Source: an uncultured Salinisphaerales bacterium
Lineage (GTDB): Bacteria > Pseudomonadota > Gammaproteobacteria > Nevskiales > CAJXLF01
Reading direction: 5' to 3'
Assembly (NCBI GenBank): GCA_913055805.1
Contig: CAJXLF010000009.1
Location: 86,795 to 150,794 of the forward strand
Length of the DNA stretch: 64,000 nt
Below the pieces are notes generated by a model. It searched no databases, was not told where the DNA came from, and saw only the letters and a list, made by a program, of their open reading frames with translations. Below, piece after piece: positions 34,351 through 42,468 of the stretch (positions within the stretch are counted from its first letter, which is position 1; the number at the start of each line of letters is the position of its first letter). Made by a program: the position numbers and the translations under genes.

Positions 34351-35229
34351 TCATTCGGAGCCGGCCATGATGTCCGCCTCCAGCGTCTTGTGCCTCAATG
34401 CCTGCCTGAGCCATTGATTGAAGGGCTCCGACATCTCTGCTTGAGGATGCGAACGAAACAGGGCCGCCGCCCGCCGAGTCTCCTCCAGCTGCCGGATACC
34501 GGCAAGCACCTTGGGGAAGCGGCTTGCCTGCTGGCGAGACGCGGCGAACAACTTATGATGAGGATCGATGCGACCCTGACGGATAGCTGGCCCTACACGC
34601 TTGCTGCAACGGCAGGGGTTTTCCGAATCTACCAACCCGCAGTGCCCCAACATGAAACTGCTGATACGCGAGCGTGCCCGGGAAAGCCGCTTGCGATATA
34701 ACGTTGCGCTGATCTCCAGTATCTCGCTCCCCTGGCGCTGGTCCAGGTCCAGAATTTCGCCCAATATGTAGGCCAACCTCTGCTCACGTTCAAGACACAG
34801 CAGCATTGCGGTGGTACAACCGATTTTCACTTCCTCCAGTAACAGCACGCTGTCGTTATCGACATTTTGTGGCGGATTATTCTCCAACCCACTGGCAAGG
34901 TCTTCAGCGAAGTCTTCGAAACGCATGGCCTGCTTTTCCATACGCTGCTTGCGTAGCGTCAACAAGGTATTGCTCGCCACACGATACACCCAGGTTCTGA
35001 AACTGCTGGCGCCGTGGAAATTGGCGAGGCCGGTAATCACCCGAATGAGAATTTCCTGACTGGCATCCTCGGCATCCTGCGGATGCCATAGAAAACGCAG
35101 TGCCAGACCGTAGACGTCTTTCTGAATCGACTTGATCACAGCTTCCAGCGCCTCTCGCTCGCCTGCCCTGGCCAGGGCCACCTGGGATTCCAGGTGGCCA
35201 CTGTGTAACGGAGGGTTTGGCTCAGACAT
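34351..35229 (-). CDS. ECF RNA polymerase sigma factor with Cys-containing C-terminal extension
   Basis: 292 residues, longer than the ~190 of simple ECF factors. Region 2 is RFLWHPQDAEDASQEILIRV with FRTWVYRVASNTLL. Region 4 is LDLDQRQGSEILEISATLYR. After it come about 110 extra residues with GHCGLVDSENPCRCSKRVG, a Cys cluster that recurs in one ECF subgroup. It may bind a metal or act as a built-in regulator. There is no anti-sigma gene; the partner is an SRPBCC protein whose stop it overlaps by 8 bases. Confidence 0.9.
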   Translation of the reverse strand: MSEPNPPLHSGHLESQVALARAGEREALEAVIKSIQKDVYGLALRFLWHPQDAEDASQEILIRVITGLANFHGASSFRTWVYRVASNTLLTLRKQRMEKQAMRFEDFAEDLASGLENNPPQNVDNDSVLLLEEVKIGCTTAMLLCLEREQRLAYILGEILDLDQRQGSEILEISATLYRKRLSRARSRISSFMLGHCGLVDSENPCRCSKRVGPAIRQGRIDPHHKLFAASRQQASRFPKVLAGIRQLEETRRAAALFRSHPQAEMSEPFNQWLRQALRHKTLEADIMAGSE

Positions 35230-35629
35230 GACCTTCAAGACTTTGTTTTAGCGTCATCAACTCCTCGGAGAGAATACGGGACTGAGCTTCCAGCGCCCCT
35301 TCGAGTTGCTCAAGCGGCACTGGCGGCGGCGTCAGTACAAAACTGTATATACAGCGCTGCTCATCAAGTGACACCAGCCTTGAGAAGGCGGTAGCAACCG
35401 TGCCGTCCGGAAAGGTCATATGCCAGTCGACAGTTCCGTTTTCGGGTGTGGGCCGCACTTCCAGTGCAATATCGACTTCACCTTGCGGGGTACGCATGCG
35501 GGCACGACCGGCGGAGACTTCCGCGAAGGCATGTGTCCACTCCGGCAGGTGGTGCGAATCGGCAATGTAGGCAAAGGCCCTATCCAGTGGCACATCCAGC
35601 GCCACGCTCTGAACATCAAACTGTTTCAT
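35222..35629 (-). CDS. SRPBCC (START-like) ligand-binding protein
   Basis: 135 residues. The START/Bet v1-like fold is indicated by VALDVPLDRAFAYIADSHHL then PEWTHAFAEVS, and by the long C-terminal helix LEGALEAQSRILSEELMTLK. It probably binds a hydrophobic ligand. AGAGGAAG lies 4 bases before ATG 35629; a longer frame from 35662 is unlikely. It overlaps the sigma factor gene, so the two proteins are made together and could act together. Confidence 0.82.
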   Translation of the reverse strand: MKQFDVQSVALDVPLDRAFAYIADSHHLPEWTHAFAEVSAGRARMRTPQGEVDIALEVRPTPENGTVDWHMTFPDGTVATAFSRLVSLDEQRCIYSFVLTPPPVPLEQLEGALEAQSRILSEELMTLKQSLEGHV

Positions 35630-35715
35630 CAACTTCCTCTGAAAATATATGCACGGCGACATTGCCGTACATGTTTAGACTTCCAGGGATACCAAGGTGT
35701 GACCGGGTGCACTGA

Positions 35716-35745
35716 CACCACCGGCACCGGAAGGTGCCGGTGGTG
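35716..35745 (-). terminator. Strong stem-loop after the SDR gene
   Basis: CACCACCGGCACC and GGTGCCGGTGGTG pair perfectly over 13 bp around a GGAA tetraloop. It lies 16 bases past the SDR stop and separates that gene from the SRPBCC/sigma pair. There is no T-tract, so termination or message protection are both possible. Confidence 0.65.
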
Positions 35746-35760
35746 ATTCGGCGAGTCGCA

Positions 35761-36498
35761 TTACGCCGCTTCGGGTAGAGCGCCCCGTACAGCTTCTGCA
35801 TAGGGTCCATAGACCTCCCATATGCCTTTTGCCGTGCTGTCCGGGAATAAATGGAACTGCCCGAGCGCCAGGGCGGATACGATGCCCTCTGAAACCAGGT
35901 CGACGGACTCACCCTCAAACCCCGCTTTCTTCGCCATATCGGTATCAATAGGGCCGGGATGAACACTGAGAACATGAATACCCCTGGGGGCCAGCTTGTC
36001 GCGCAGGCCCTGGGTAATCGAGTACGCGGCTGCCTTTGATGCGCTGTAAGTCGAGAAATCGGCAAAATTGATCACCGACGCAACCGAATTCATCTGGACA
36101 ATGGCGCCATCCCCATTCGCTTCAAGCACCGGGGCAAACGCCTTGGCCATTCGTATCAGTCCAAATACGTTGACATCCATTTCATGCTGCAGCGCCGCTT
36201 CAACCGAATCGGATAGCGGATCCGCCACTTCCAGTACGCCTGCGTTATTGACCAGGATCTGCACGTCGGCTGCACGTTGTGCCAACGCCGTTATGGCAGC
36301 AGGATCGCTGACATCAACCTGCAAAGTGCTCACCTTGCCCGGATACTTCTGTTCCAGTTCAGCTGTCGCATCAGGATTGCGTACAGCCAGATAAACCTTC
36401 TTCGCGCCATGTTTGATGAAAGTTTCAACAATTGCGCGGCCGATACCGCGGTTCGCACCAGTAACCAGTGCGACTTTGTCCTGAATGCTGAGTGACAT
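35761..36498 (-). CDS. Short-chain dehydrogenase/reductase
   Basis: 245 residues. NAD(P)-binding TGANRGIG is near the N-terminus, NNAGVLE follows, and the catalytic YSASKAA is in place, with HPGPIDTDMA after it. Likely a cytoplasmic oxidoreductase for a hydroxyl or keto group. AGGAGAAATTC precedes the ATG. It is divergent from a TetR gene, with two operator-like inverted repeats between them, so it is very likely that repressor's target. Confidence 0.93.
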   Translation of the reverse strand: MSLSIQDKVALVTGANRGIGRAIVETFIKHGAKKVYLAVRNPDATAELEQKYPGKVSTLQVDVSDPAAITALAQRAADVQILVNNAGVLEVADPLSDSVEAALQHEMDVNVFGLIRMAKAFAPVLEANGDGAIVQMNSVASVINFADFSTYSASKAAAYSITQGLRDKLAPRGIHVLSVHPGPIDTDMAKKAGFEGESVDLVSEGIVSALALGQFHLFPDSTAKGIWEVYGPYAEAVRGALPEAA

Positions 36499-36524
36499 GA
36501 ATTTCTCCTATGCGGTGATTTAGT

Positions 36525-36544
36525 ACTGTACCGATCAGTACAGT
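36525..36544. promoter_or_regulatory. TetR operator 1 (ACTGTAC-C-GATC-A-GTACAGT)
   Basis: A 20-bp inverted repeat with one mismatched pair, 27 bases upstream of the SDR start in the divergent region. Confidence 0.75.
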
Positions 36545-36554
36545 TGAGATAGTC

Positions 36555-36570
36555 TGTACCGATCAGTACA
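36555..36570. promoter_or_regulatory. TetR operator 2 (TGTAC-C-GATC-A-GTACA)
   Basis: Second copy of the same core, 28 bp centre to centre from operator 1 and 25 bases before the TetR start. The repeated core, including the identical central mismatch, strongly supports binding by the adjacent TetR protein. Confidence 0.75.
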
Positions 36571-36595
36571 ATATTGTCAAGCGAGTTAATGAAAG

Positions 36596-37204
36596 ATGAA
36601 GACAATGGCCGGTGGACGACAGCTCGAATTCGACAAACAGGAAGCACTGACTGCAGCCATGCACGTATTCTGGAAGCAGGGCTATGTGGGTGCGTCCCTG
36701 TCAGACCTGACCGAGGCCATGGGCATAAACAAACCCAGTCTTTATGCCACTTTCGGCAACAAGGAATCCCTGTTTGTCCAGGCCACGGAGCACTACCTGG
36801 AGACGTTCGCCCGCCCTCATGAACTTCATCTTTCCGATGCTGATGCAGACCTGCGAACTCGACTGCAGCGCTATCTACTCGCTGTCATAGGCGGCCAATG
36901 CAGCGAAGAACACCCCAAGGGTTGTTATGTTTCCCTGTGTGTTGCCGAAGCCGCTGGTGAGTGCATGCCACTCGGCGCGATGACCAAACTCGACCAGGTT
37001 GGCCAACACGCACAGAATATGCTGACGCAGCTGTTTCAGAATGATCCCGAGGCGCGACGCCGCCGCTTTCATCTCGATGCCCAGGAACGAGCCCGCTTTC
37101 TTGTCACCCTTATCAACGGCACTGCCGCTCTGGCGCGTGCCGGCAGCACGCGCGCCGAACTGGAATCGGTAGTAGACCGAGGCCTGGCGGGTCTGGGGCT
37201 CTAG
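36596..37204 (+). CDS. TetR/AcrR-family regulator
   Basis: 202 residues. The helix-turn-helix is GASLSDLTEAMGINKPSLYA followed by TFGNKESLFVQA. The C-domain contains HPKGCYVSLCVAEA, like the TetR subgroup that often neighbours SDR genes. An alternative in-frame ATG lies at 36605. The two inverted repeats directly upstream imply autoregulation together with repression of the divergent SDR. The ligand is unknown. Confidence 0.92.
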   Translation: MKTMAGGRQLEFDKQEALTAAMHVFWKQGYVGASLSDLTEAMGINKPSLYATFGNKESLFVQATEHYLETFARPHELHLSDADADLRTRLQRYLLAVIGGQCSEEHPKGCYVSLCVAEAAGECMPLGAMTKLDQVGQHAQNMLTQLFQNDPEARRRRFHLDAQERARFLVTLINGTAALARAGSTRAELESVVDRGLAGLGL

Positions 37205-37297
37205 AGCCGGAGCACATAGCGAAACTTGCCACAACAACACGTTTGCAATGTTTTCATGAAGCAAGAGATATGACAGATTGGACATCCGGCAACCGTC

Positions 37298-38626
37298 CTA
37301 AAAACCATAACGCAAACCTGCCACCAGCCGGTCACGCTCGTCGAACTGTCCAAACAGGCCGTTACGGTCGCCGCTGAAGATATCCAGACCCAGCCACAGC
37401 TCCAGTGCATCACTGTAGTCATGCGACAGCTTGAAACGTGAAAGGCTGTCGCCCTCCTCCGTGGCATGGATGAACAGGGCTTCCGCCGTGAGGGTTTCGT
37501 TCCAGAAGCTGCGCCGCAACAGAAAAGTTGCCGAAGTTTCATGCTGCTTGCGATACAGGCCGGCATGGTCATCGTCCAGGGCACTGTGAAAGATCTGCAG
37601 GCTCAATACGGTGTCAGTAAAACCGAACCAGTCCAGTCCCAGTACCGTAGCGGTTTCGCTGACGGGGACTACAGCATCCGCATCCAGCCTGTTACGGGTC
37701 GGCAGGTAGACATCACTGGTATAGGCCAGTTCGCCACGCACAGTCAGATTGCCAAAGGCATTACTGAAGCTGCCGCCTGCCAGGTGCGTGCGGCGAAAAC
37801 CCGGCGTCACCTCCACGCCTTGCGAAGTCAGCTGACGAAACAGAATGGGAATGTCGTTATAGCGGTAAAGATAATTCAATGTCAGGTCCCAGCCTGCCCA
37901 GAAAGCGCTCAAACGCAGCCCCCAGTCGGAATCGGAAACCAGCGAATCCGGCAACGCCGCATCATTCAGCCGTACCGGCACGCCCGGTGGCGGCCGCGGC
38001 ACAATGCGCGGCGTGGTGAATGCATAAAGAGCGCCGTCTTGCGGAATGTCATGCGCAGTAGGGTCAGGCACCCACAGTATCTGGGCAACCAGATCCTGGG
38101 GGCCACCTTCCCAACCCGGCTGCAACGGCACTTCCAGATTCAGTGTCCAAAGGGGAATTCTCGACTCGTCGAAATCGTCGAGAATAAATTCCCGAAAGGA
38201 TTGCGGGTTCACCACATCCAGCACCTTGAGACCATCCGCCTTGCCCCAGACCACCTGCTGTTTGCCCAGAGTGAGAAAGGCTTCACCGATGGCGGTGGTG
38301 ATATAGAACTCTCTCAGCTCCAGTTCAGCCCGGCTGCCGGAAAAGGCCCGCCGGTTGTGTGTGGCGCGGCTGTCCTGAGAAGGCCGACCCGGCTCCAGCC
38401 GGTCCTCGGCATCCCAGCGGGCCCGCAGACGCACGGTCAGATCGATACCCTCTCCCAGATCGCTGCGTAACTCGGGTGTGAGTTTGAAGTCCCACTTCTG
38501 CGCGACATCGTCTTCATAGCCATAAGCCCATTCGGATTCCAGCTGCCCGGTCAGATCAATGTCGGCCCGCGCCGAAACTGCGGCCAGGCCCAGCCACAGG
38601 AGAAACAGGCCTCGAATCATGTTCAC
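37298..38626 (-). CDS. DUF1302-like outer-membrane protein of an RND exporter operon
   Basis: About 442 residues. The signal peptide (ending SARA-DID) is followed by a beta-rich protein with WAYGYEDDVAQKWDFKLTPE, FITLGKQQ-type strands (EAFLTLGKQQVVWGKADGL) and the closing strand DERDRLVAGLRYGF with terminal Phe. This is the DUF1302-type barrel. In this locus it lies after an RND permease and a LolA-like protein, so it is probably the outer-membrane part of a transport or lipid-export path. The start is GTG 38626 overlapping the previous stop, or ATG 38620. Confidence 0.82.
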   Translation of the reverse strand: MNMIRGLFLLWLGLAAVSARADIDLTGQLESEWAYGYEDDVAQKWDFKLTPELRSDLGEGIDLTVRLRARWDAEDRLEPGRPSQDSRATHNRRAFSGSRAELELREFYITTAIGEAFLTLGKQQVVWGKADGLKVLDVVNPQSFREFILDDFDESRIPLWTLNLEVPLQPGWEGGPQDLVAQILWVPDPTAHDIPQDGALYAFTTPRIVPRPPPGVPVRLNDAALPDSLVSDSDWGLRLSAFWAGWDLTLNYLYRYNDIPILFRQLTSQGVEVTPGFRRTHLAGGSFSNAFGNLTVRGELAYTSDVYLPTRNRLDADAVVPVSETATVLGLDWFGFTDTVLSLQIFHSALDDDHAGLYRKQHETSATFLLRRSFWNETLTAEALFIHATEEGDSLSRFKLSHDYSDALELWLGLDIFSGDRNGLFGQFDERDRLVAGLRYGF

Positions 38627-39429
38627 AGTCCGCGGCGCAGGGCCTGCTGCGAGAACAGGGCATCGTCGACCTCGGCCTCATAGTCAACATCGCTGAACTG
38701 AAACACCGTGTGGTGACCGGTTTTATGGTTTTCCACCTCCAGTCGATGCGCGGTCCAGATGCCATCCACTTGCCGAATGTCCTTGATATGAATGGTCTTG
38801 AGCTTGTTGCCGGCCACATCCCAGTATTCGCCCTTGCGATTCATCCAGATACCGGTATCGACATAGCTGACGACCTTCGAATACCCAAGCTCCCTGGCCA
38901 CTGCATCTGACACCGGCAGGGATTCGACCAGGTAGGTTTCATGCCCATCAACCACTTCCATGCCCAGCGTCTTGCGCCGGTAATCCACCAGCGAGACCTT
39001 GCTTTCCAGCTTGATGTCCTCGTAAGTGAAATCGGTGCCCAGAAAATAGTCGCCGCGATCCGAAGCCGATATTCGACGTACCTTGCGTGCCGCTGGCAGG
39101 TACAGCCACTGGTCGTCGTCTACCGACTCGTCCGGATAGTCGTAGGTCAGAAAGGCCGTGTCCTTGATATTGGTGGGCGACAGATAAAACAGGACCGTGC
39201 GGCGCTCCTCGCCATAGTAGCGACGGAAGCCCCGCGTATTGCGCACCCGGGTCTTGCCCCGGCGATCAGTCAGTTCCATAGTGAGATTACGCGACACCCA
39301 CTGCCCGTCATCCCGGGCGTTGATGCGCCGGGCAATTTCGTCGCCAGAAGGCAACTCGGCCGCCGCCGCACCCAGACTGATGCCCAGCAGAGGCGCACAT
39401 AACAATAGATTTACAGCTAACGAATTCAT
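38623..39429 (-). CDS. LolA-like outer-membrane lipoprotein-sorting protein
   Basis: 268 residues with a signal peptide (ending AAA-ELP). The single beta-sheet LolA-like fold is indicated by WVSRNLTMELTDRRGKTRVR, LFYLSPTNIKDTAFLTYDY, DDQWLYLPAARKVRRI and SDRGDYFLGTDFTYEDIKLE. This family regularly sits beside MMPL/RND permeases and is thought to carry a lipid or hydrophobic molecule across the periplasm. It starts 3 bases after the permease stop and overlaps the DUF1302-like gene. Confidence 0.88.
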   Translation of the reverse strand: MNSLAVNLLLCAPLLGISLGAAAAELPSGDEIARRINARDDGQWVSRNLTMELTDRRGKTRVRNTRGFRRYYGEERRTVLFYLSPTNIKDTAFLTYDYPDESVDDDQWLYLPAARKVRRISASDRGDYFLGTDFTYEDIKLESKVSLVDYRRKTLGMEVVDGHETYLVESLPVSDAVARELGYSKVVSYVDTGIWMNRKGEYWDVAGNKLKTIHIKDIRQVDGIWTAHRLEVENHKTGHHTVFQFSDVDYEAEVDDALFSQQALRRGL

Positions 39430-39432
39430 GGC

Positions 39433-41799
39433 TTACTCCTGTGTCTGCAAGTGAGTGGGCTGAGGCTTCTTGCCGAATACAAAGGCCGGGCGAAACAGGC
39501 CGACCATTGCGGGCAGCAAAGTCATACTGGCGATGAAAGCCGTGGAAACGGCGACGGCGACCAGCATTCCGAAGCGGAACAGCGGTGGCACGGCACTGGT
39601 CATCAACACACCGAAGCCCAGTGCCAGGGCGGCGAAATTGAACAACAGTGCCCGCCCGGTATTGGCGCAAAGATTGGGCACGGCCTCTTCCAGAGCCATA
39701 CCGGCTTCACCCACCAGGTACTTGAGGCGATCCAGGGTATGAATCGCGAAGTCCACGCCCAACCCGATCGCAATGGCGGCGAACATGGATGTCCCGACCG
39801 CCAGATAGATGCCCAGGAAACCCATCACGGCATAGATGGTAAGTACCGCCAATGCCACCGGCGCCAACGCCAGCAGCCCCCCACTGAGTGAACGGAAACT
39901 CACGGCCGCCATCAGAAAGACCAGCAGCAGCGCCACACCGACGCTGCGGAAATGGCTCTCGCCCAGACGCCGGATCCAGTGATAGTCGATATTGACCCGG
40001 CCACTCAGATTCGCCGTGAGGTCGTCGCCAAAGTGCTCGTCCAGGTAGGCCTGCAGGCGCTCGACTACCTCGCGCTCGATATGAAATTCACCAGTGTCCA
40101 TCTTGGCCCTGACCAGGGTGGTGCGATAGTCGTAATCAATTTCTTCTTCGAAATCGGTGGGGTCGGCGCTGGCGGAATACAGCAGGAAATACTGGGCCAC
40201 CAGCAGCGGGTCCTCCGGCAAGCGGTAATAGGCCCGGTTATCCGCGTTCATGGCGCGATGCATCTGCTTCAGGTAATCCACAATCGAGGTGCTGCCCTTG
40301 ATATGCGGCAGGGTTTCCATGAAACGCTGCAAGGCTTCAATACGCTGCAGACGCTCCGGATCGAACAGGCCTTCGGTCTGCGGCGCCTCGATCACGACGT
40401 CCAGATTGCTGGTGCCATCGAAACGTGCGTTGATCGCCGTGTCGGCCTGATGAATCGCCTCGCTGGCGCGGAAATTATCGATGCGGTTTTCATTGACCTG
40501 CAGGCGCGACAGGCCGGAAAGACCGACGCCGGCCAGCACTGCCGCCAATACCAGAACTACAAGCGTATTGCGGCTGACCCATGTACCCAAAGAGCGCATG
40601 GCGCGACCATACAAATCCAGGCGCAGAGCACCGGGTTCAGCAGCCTTGAACGCAGGACTGGGCTTGACCTTGAGCAATGTGAGCACGGCGGGCACAAGCG
40701 TCATCGACAGCCACCAGGCAAACGCCACACCTATGCCGGCGAACAACCCGAAGAACTTCATGGGCGGCATGAGCGAGGCAATCAACAAGCCGGTAAAACC
40801 CGCCATGGTCGTCAGCGAGGTCAGGGTAATCGGGCGCCACATCTGCATCATGCTGCGGATTACCAGCTGACGCGCCGGCAGCTGCGGGTCACGCGCCGCT
40901 TCTTCGTAGTACTGGCCCAGGATGTGAATGGAATCAGCCACGGCAATACCAATGAGTATTACCGGCATGGCGTTGGTAATCACGAAGAAGGAAACACCGG
41001 CGTGTGCCATGGTCCCCAGCGCCACCGCCACCGTCCCCAGCACTACCAGATTGGGCAACAGCATTGCACGCAGGCTGCGATAAGCGATGAACAGCATGAT
41101 GGTAATGAGTATCGCGGCCACAGGATTGAGCCGGGAGGCGTCACGATCAATATAGGTGCCCAGATAACCGGTTACCGCACCTTCGCCCGCCACATGTATG
41201 CGCTCGCCCTGCACCGGGGCCTTTTCAGTCAGCGCCAGCAGGGCTTCATAAATTTCCTTGGACTGATCCTGGTCCAGCACCTCAGCCACAATCAATGTGG
41301 CCGAGCCGTCCCTAGCCACCAGACTGCCCAAATACAGCGGGAAATCCATCACCTTTTCGCGCACCGCCAGCGACAGTTGTCGGCTAGTTGGCATGGGTTC
41401 AAAAAAAGCTTCGACCCGCATGCCGTCGGCTGTGCCCTCAATATCATTTTCGGTGGCCAGACTGACGACGCGTTCCGGATCAATCCCTTCCAGGGCAGCG
41501 ACTTCATCGCTCAGCCATTGCACCAGTTCGAGGCTGTGAGGATTGAAAACTCCCTGGGGACCGTCGTTGACCACGGCAATCACCATGGGATCCTTCAGGC
41601 CGAAAATCTCTTCCACCTTGTCGCGATAGACCAGCGCCGGTGAGTCTTTTGGAATAAAGGCATCCGAAGTGGTATCCCGGGTCAGCTTGCCGATGCCGCT
41701 GCCTGCAGCGGCAATCAGAACCAGACTCAGCAGAATCACCCACCAGGGATGAGCGGTTACAGCACGGAAAAACCTTTCCGGAAACGTAATAGCTTGCAT
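39433..41799 (-). CDS. RND/MMPL-family exporter permease
   Basis: 788 residues with two repeats of one helix, a large periplasmic loop and five helices: first half near 15-400, second near 405-780. It has typical VADSIHILGQYYEEA and IGLGVDFAIHTLDRLKYL segments carrying the helix-4 Asp residues used for proton coupling. The family exports hydrophobic compounds or lipids. GGGAGG precedes ATG 41799; a longer frame from 41829 would run through the operator. It forms an operon with LolA-like and DUF1302-like genes. Confidence 0.93.
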   Translation of the reverse strand: MQAITFPERFFRAVTAHPWWVILLSLVLIAAAGSGIGKLTRDTTSDAFIPKDSPALVYRDKVEEIFGLKDPMVIAVVNDGPQGVFNPHSLELVQWLSDEVAALEGIDPERVVSLATENDIEGTADGMRVEAFFEPMPTSRQLSLAVREKVMDFPLYLGSLVARDGSATLIVAEVLDQDQSKEIYEALLALTEKAPVQGERIHVAGEGAVTGYLGTYIDRDASRLNPVAAILITIMLFIAYRSLRAMLLPNLVVLGTVAVALGTMAHAGVSFFVITNAMPVILIGIAVADSIHILGQYYEEAARDPQLPARQLVIRSMMQMWRPITLTSLTTMAGFTGLLIASLMPPMKFFGLFAGIGVAFAWWLSMTLVPAVLTLLKVKPSPAFKAAEPGALRLDLYGRAMRSLGTWVSRNTLVVLVLAAVLAGVGLSGLSRLQVNENRIDNFRASEAIHQADTAINARFDGTSNLDVVIEAPQTEGLFDPERLQRIEALQRFMETLPHIKGSTSIVDYLKQMHRAMNADNRAYYRLPEDPLLVAQYFLLYSASADPTDFEEEIDYDYRTTLVRAKMDTGEFHIEREVVERLQAYLDEHFGDDLTANLSGRVNIDYHWIRRLGESHFRSVGVALLLVFLMAAVSFRSLSGGLLALAPVALAVLTIYAVMGFLGIYLAVGTSMFAAIAIGLGVDFAIHTLDRLKYLVGEAGMALEEAVPNLCANTGRALLFNFAALALGFGVLMTSAVPPLFRFGMLVAVAVSTAFIASMTLLPAMVGLFRPAFVFGKKPQPTHLQTQE

Positions 41800-41815
41800 T
41801 GTCACACCTCCCAAT

Positions 41816-41831
41816 AGGTGTATATACACTT
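41816..41831. promoter_or_regulatory. MarR operator in front of the RND operon (AGGTGTATATACACTT)
   Basis: Contains the perfect palindrome GTGTATATACAC and differs from the site at 42333 by one base. It lies 16 bases before the permease start and just after the marR stop, so it can block the exporter operon separately from marR itself. Confidence 0.8.
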
Positions 41832-41851
41832 TTTAACTGCAGAAAAAACCA

Positions 41852-42307
41852 TCATCTCAATGTCCTGATCAAATCCTGGACTTCACCGCGCATGCCGTCC
41901 CAGTTACTGTTTCCGAGTTGAGACAGCACGCTTTGATGCATTTCATTCCAGATCGGCACCGCCGCCTGCATGCATTTGCGCCCCTTGCCTGTGATCTGCA
42001 CAACACGGGTTCGCTTGTCATCGCCGGGCACGATCTTCACCAGGCCTTCCCGCTCCATCACGGAAAGATTGCGCGTCAGCGTTGTGCGCTCGATTACCTG
42101 GAAATCCGCCAGCTCACTGATGCGCATGGGTCCCTTGCCTTCCAGCGGCATGAGCATGGAAAACTGCGTAATGGTCAGGCCGGTAGGCTTCAAGGCATCA
42201 TCGAATTTCTGGGTCAGTACCCTGGATGCCTGGCGAAAATTCAGACAAACGCATTCCCTGGGATCGGAACCCAGTTCTATCGCCTGTTCATAAGCGTTGG
42301 CAACCAT
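41852..42307 (-). CDS. MarR-family repressor of the exporter locus
   Basis: 151 residues. The winged helix is FSMLMPLEGKGPMRISELAD, then ERTTLTRNLSVMEREGLV with the wing PGDDKRTRVVQIT. Two nearby cysteines (ECVCLNF, residues 19 and 21) could sense oxidants or electrophiles; that is inference. GAGGAG lies 6 bases before ATG 42307; a longer frame from 42475 would span the operator. Palindromes lie on both sides of the gene. Confidence 0.92.
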   Translation of the reverse strand: MVANAYEQAIELGSDPRECVCLNFRQASRVLTQKFDDALKPTGLTITQFSMLMPLEGKGPMRISELADFQVIERTTLTRNLSVMEREGLVKIVPGDDKRTRVVQITGKGRKCMQAAVPIWNEMHQSVLSQLGNSNWDGMRGEVQDLIRTLR

Positions 42308-42332
42308 GAGCGCTCCTCGATAAACATAATTT

Positions 42333-42348
42333 AAGTGTATATACACTT
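42333..42348. promoter_or_regulatory. MarR operator, perfect palindrome AAGTGTATATACACTT
   Basis: A perfect 16-bp palindrome between the divergent marR and SDR genes, 25 bases upstream of the marR start. Almost identical to the site at 41816. It probably serves autorepression and control of the SDR. Confidence 0.85.
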
Positions 42349-42468
42349 TTATTATTGTCAAGTCTTCCATCCATGGAGAAACAAAGCTATGTTGATGGTC
42401 AGGCAGATCCAGGCAGCCTTTGCAGTCCCAAGCACACCGGCTGCCAGACAGTACAGCGAGGCAACAAC

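Noticed and set aside
39952..41643. A 563-codon open frame on the plus strand opposite the RND permease gene
   Set aside because: It lies wholly antisense to a clear permease, is rich in His, Gln and Arg as expected for a GC-biased mirror frame, and has no family features or ribosome-binding site.
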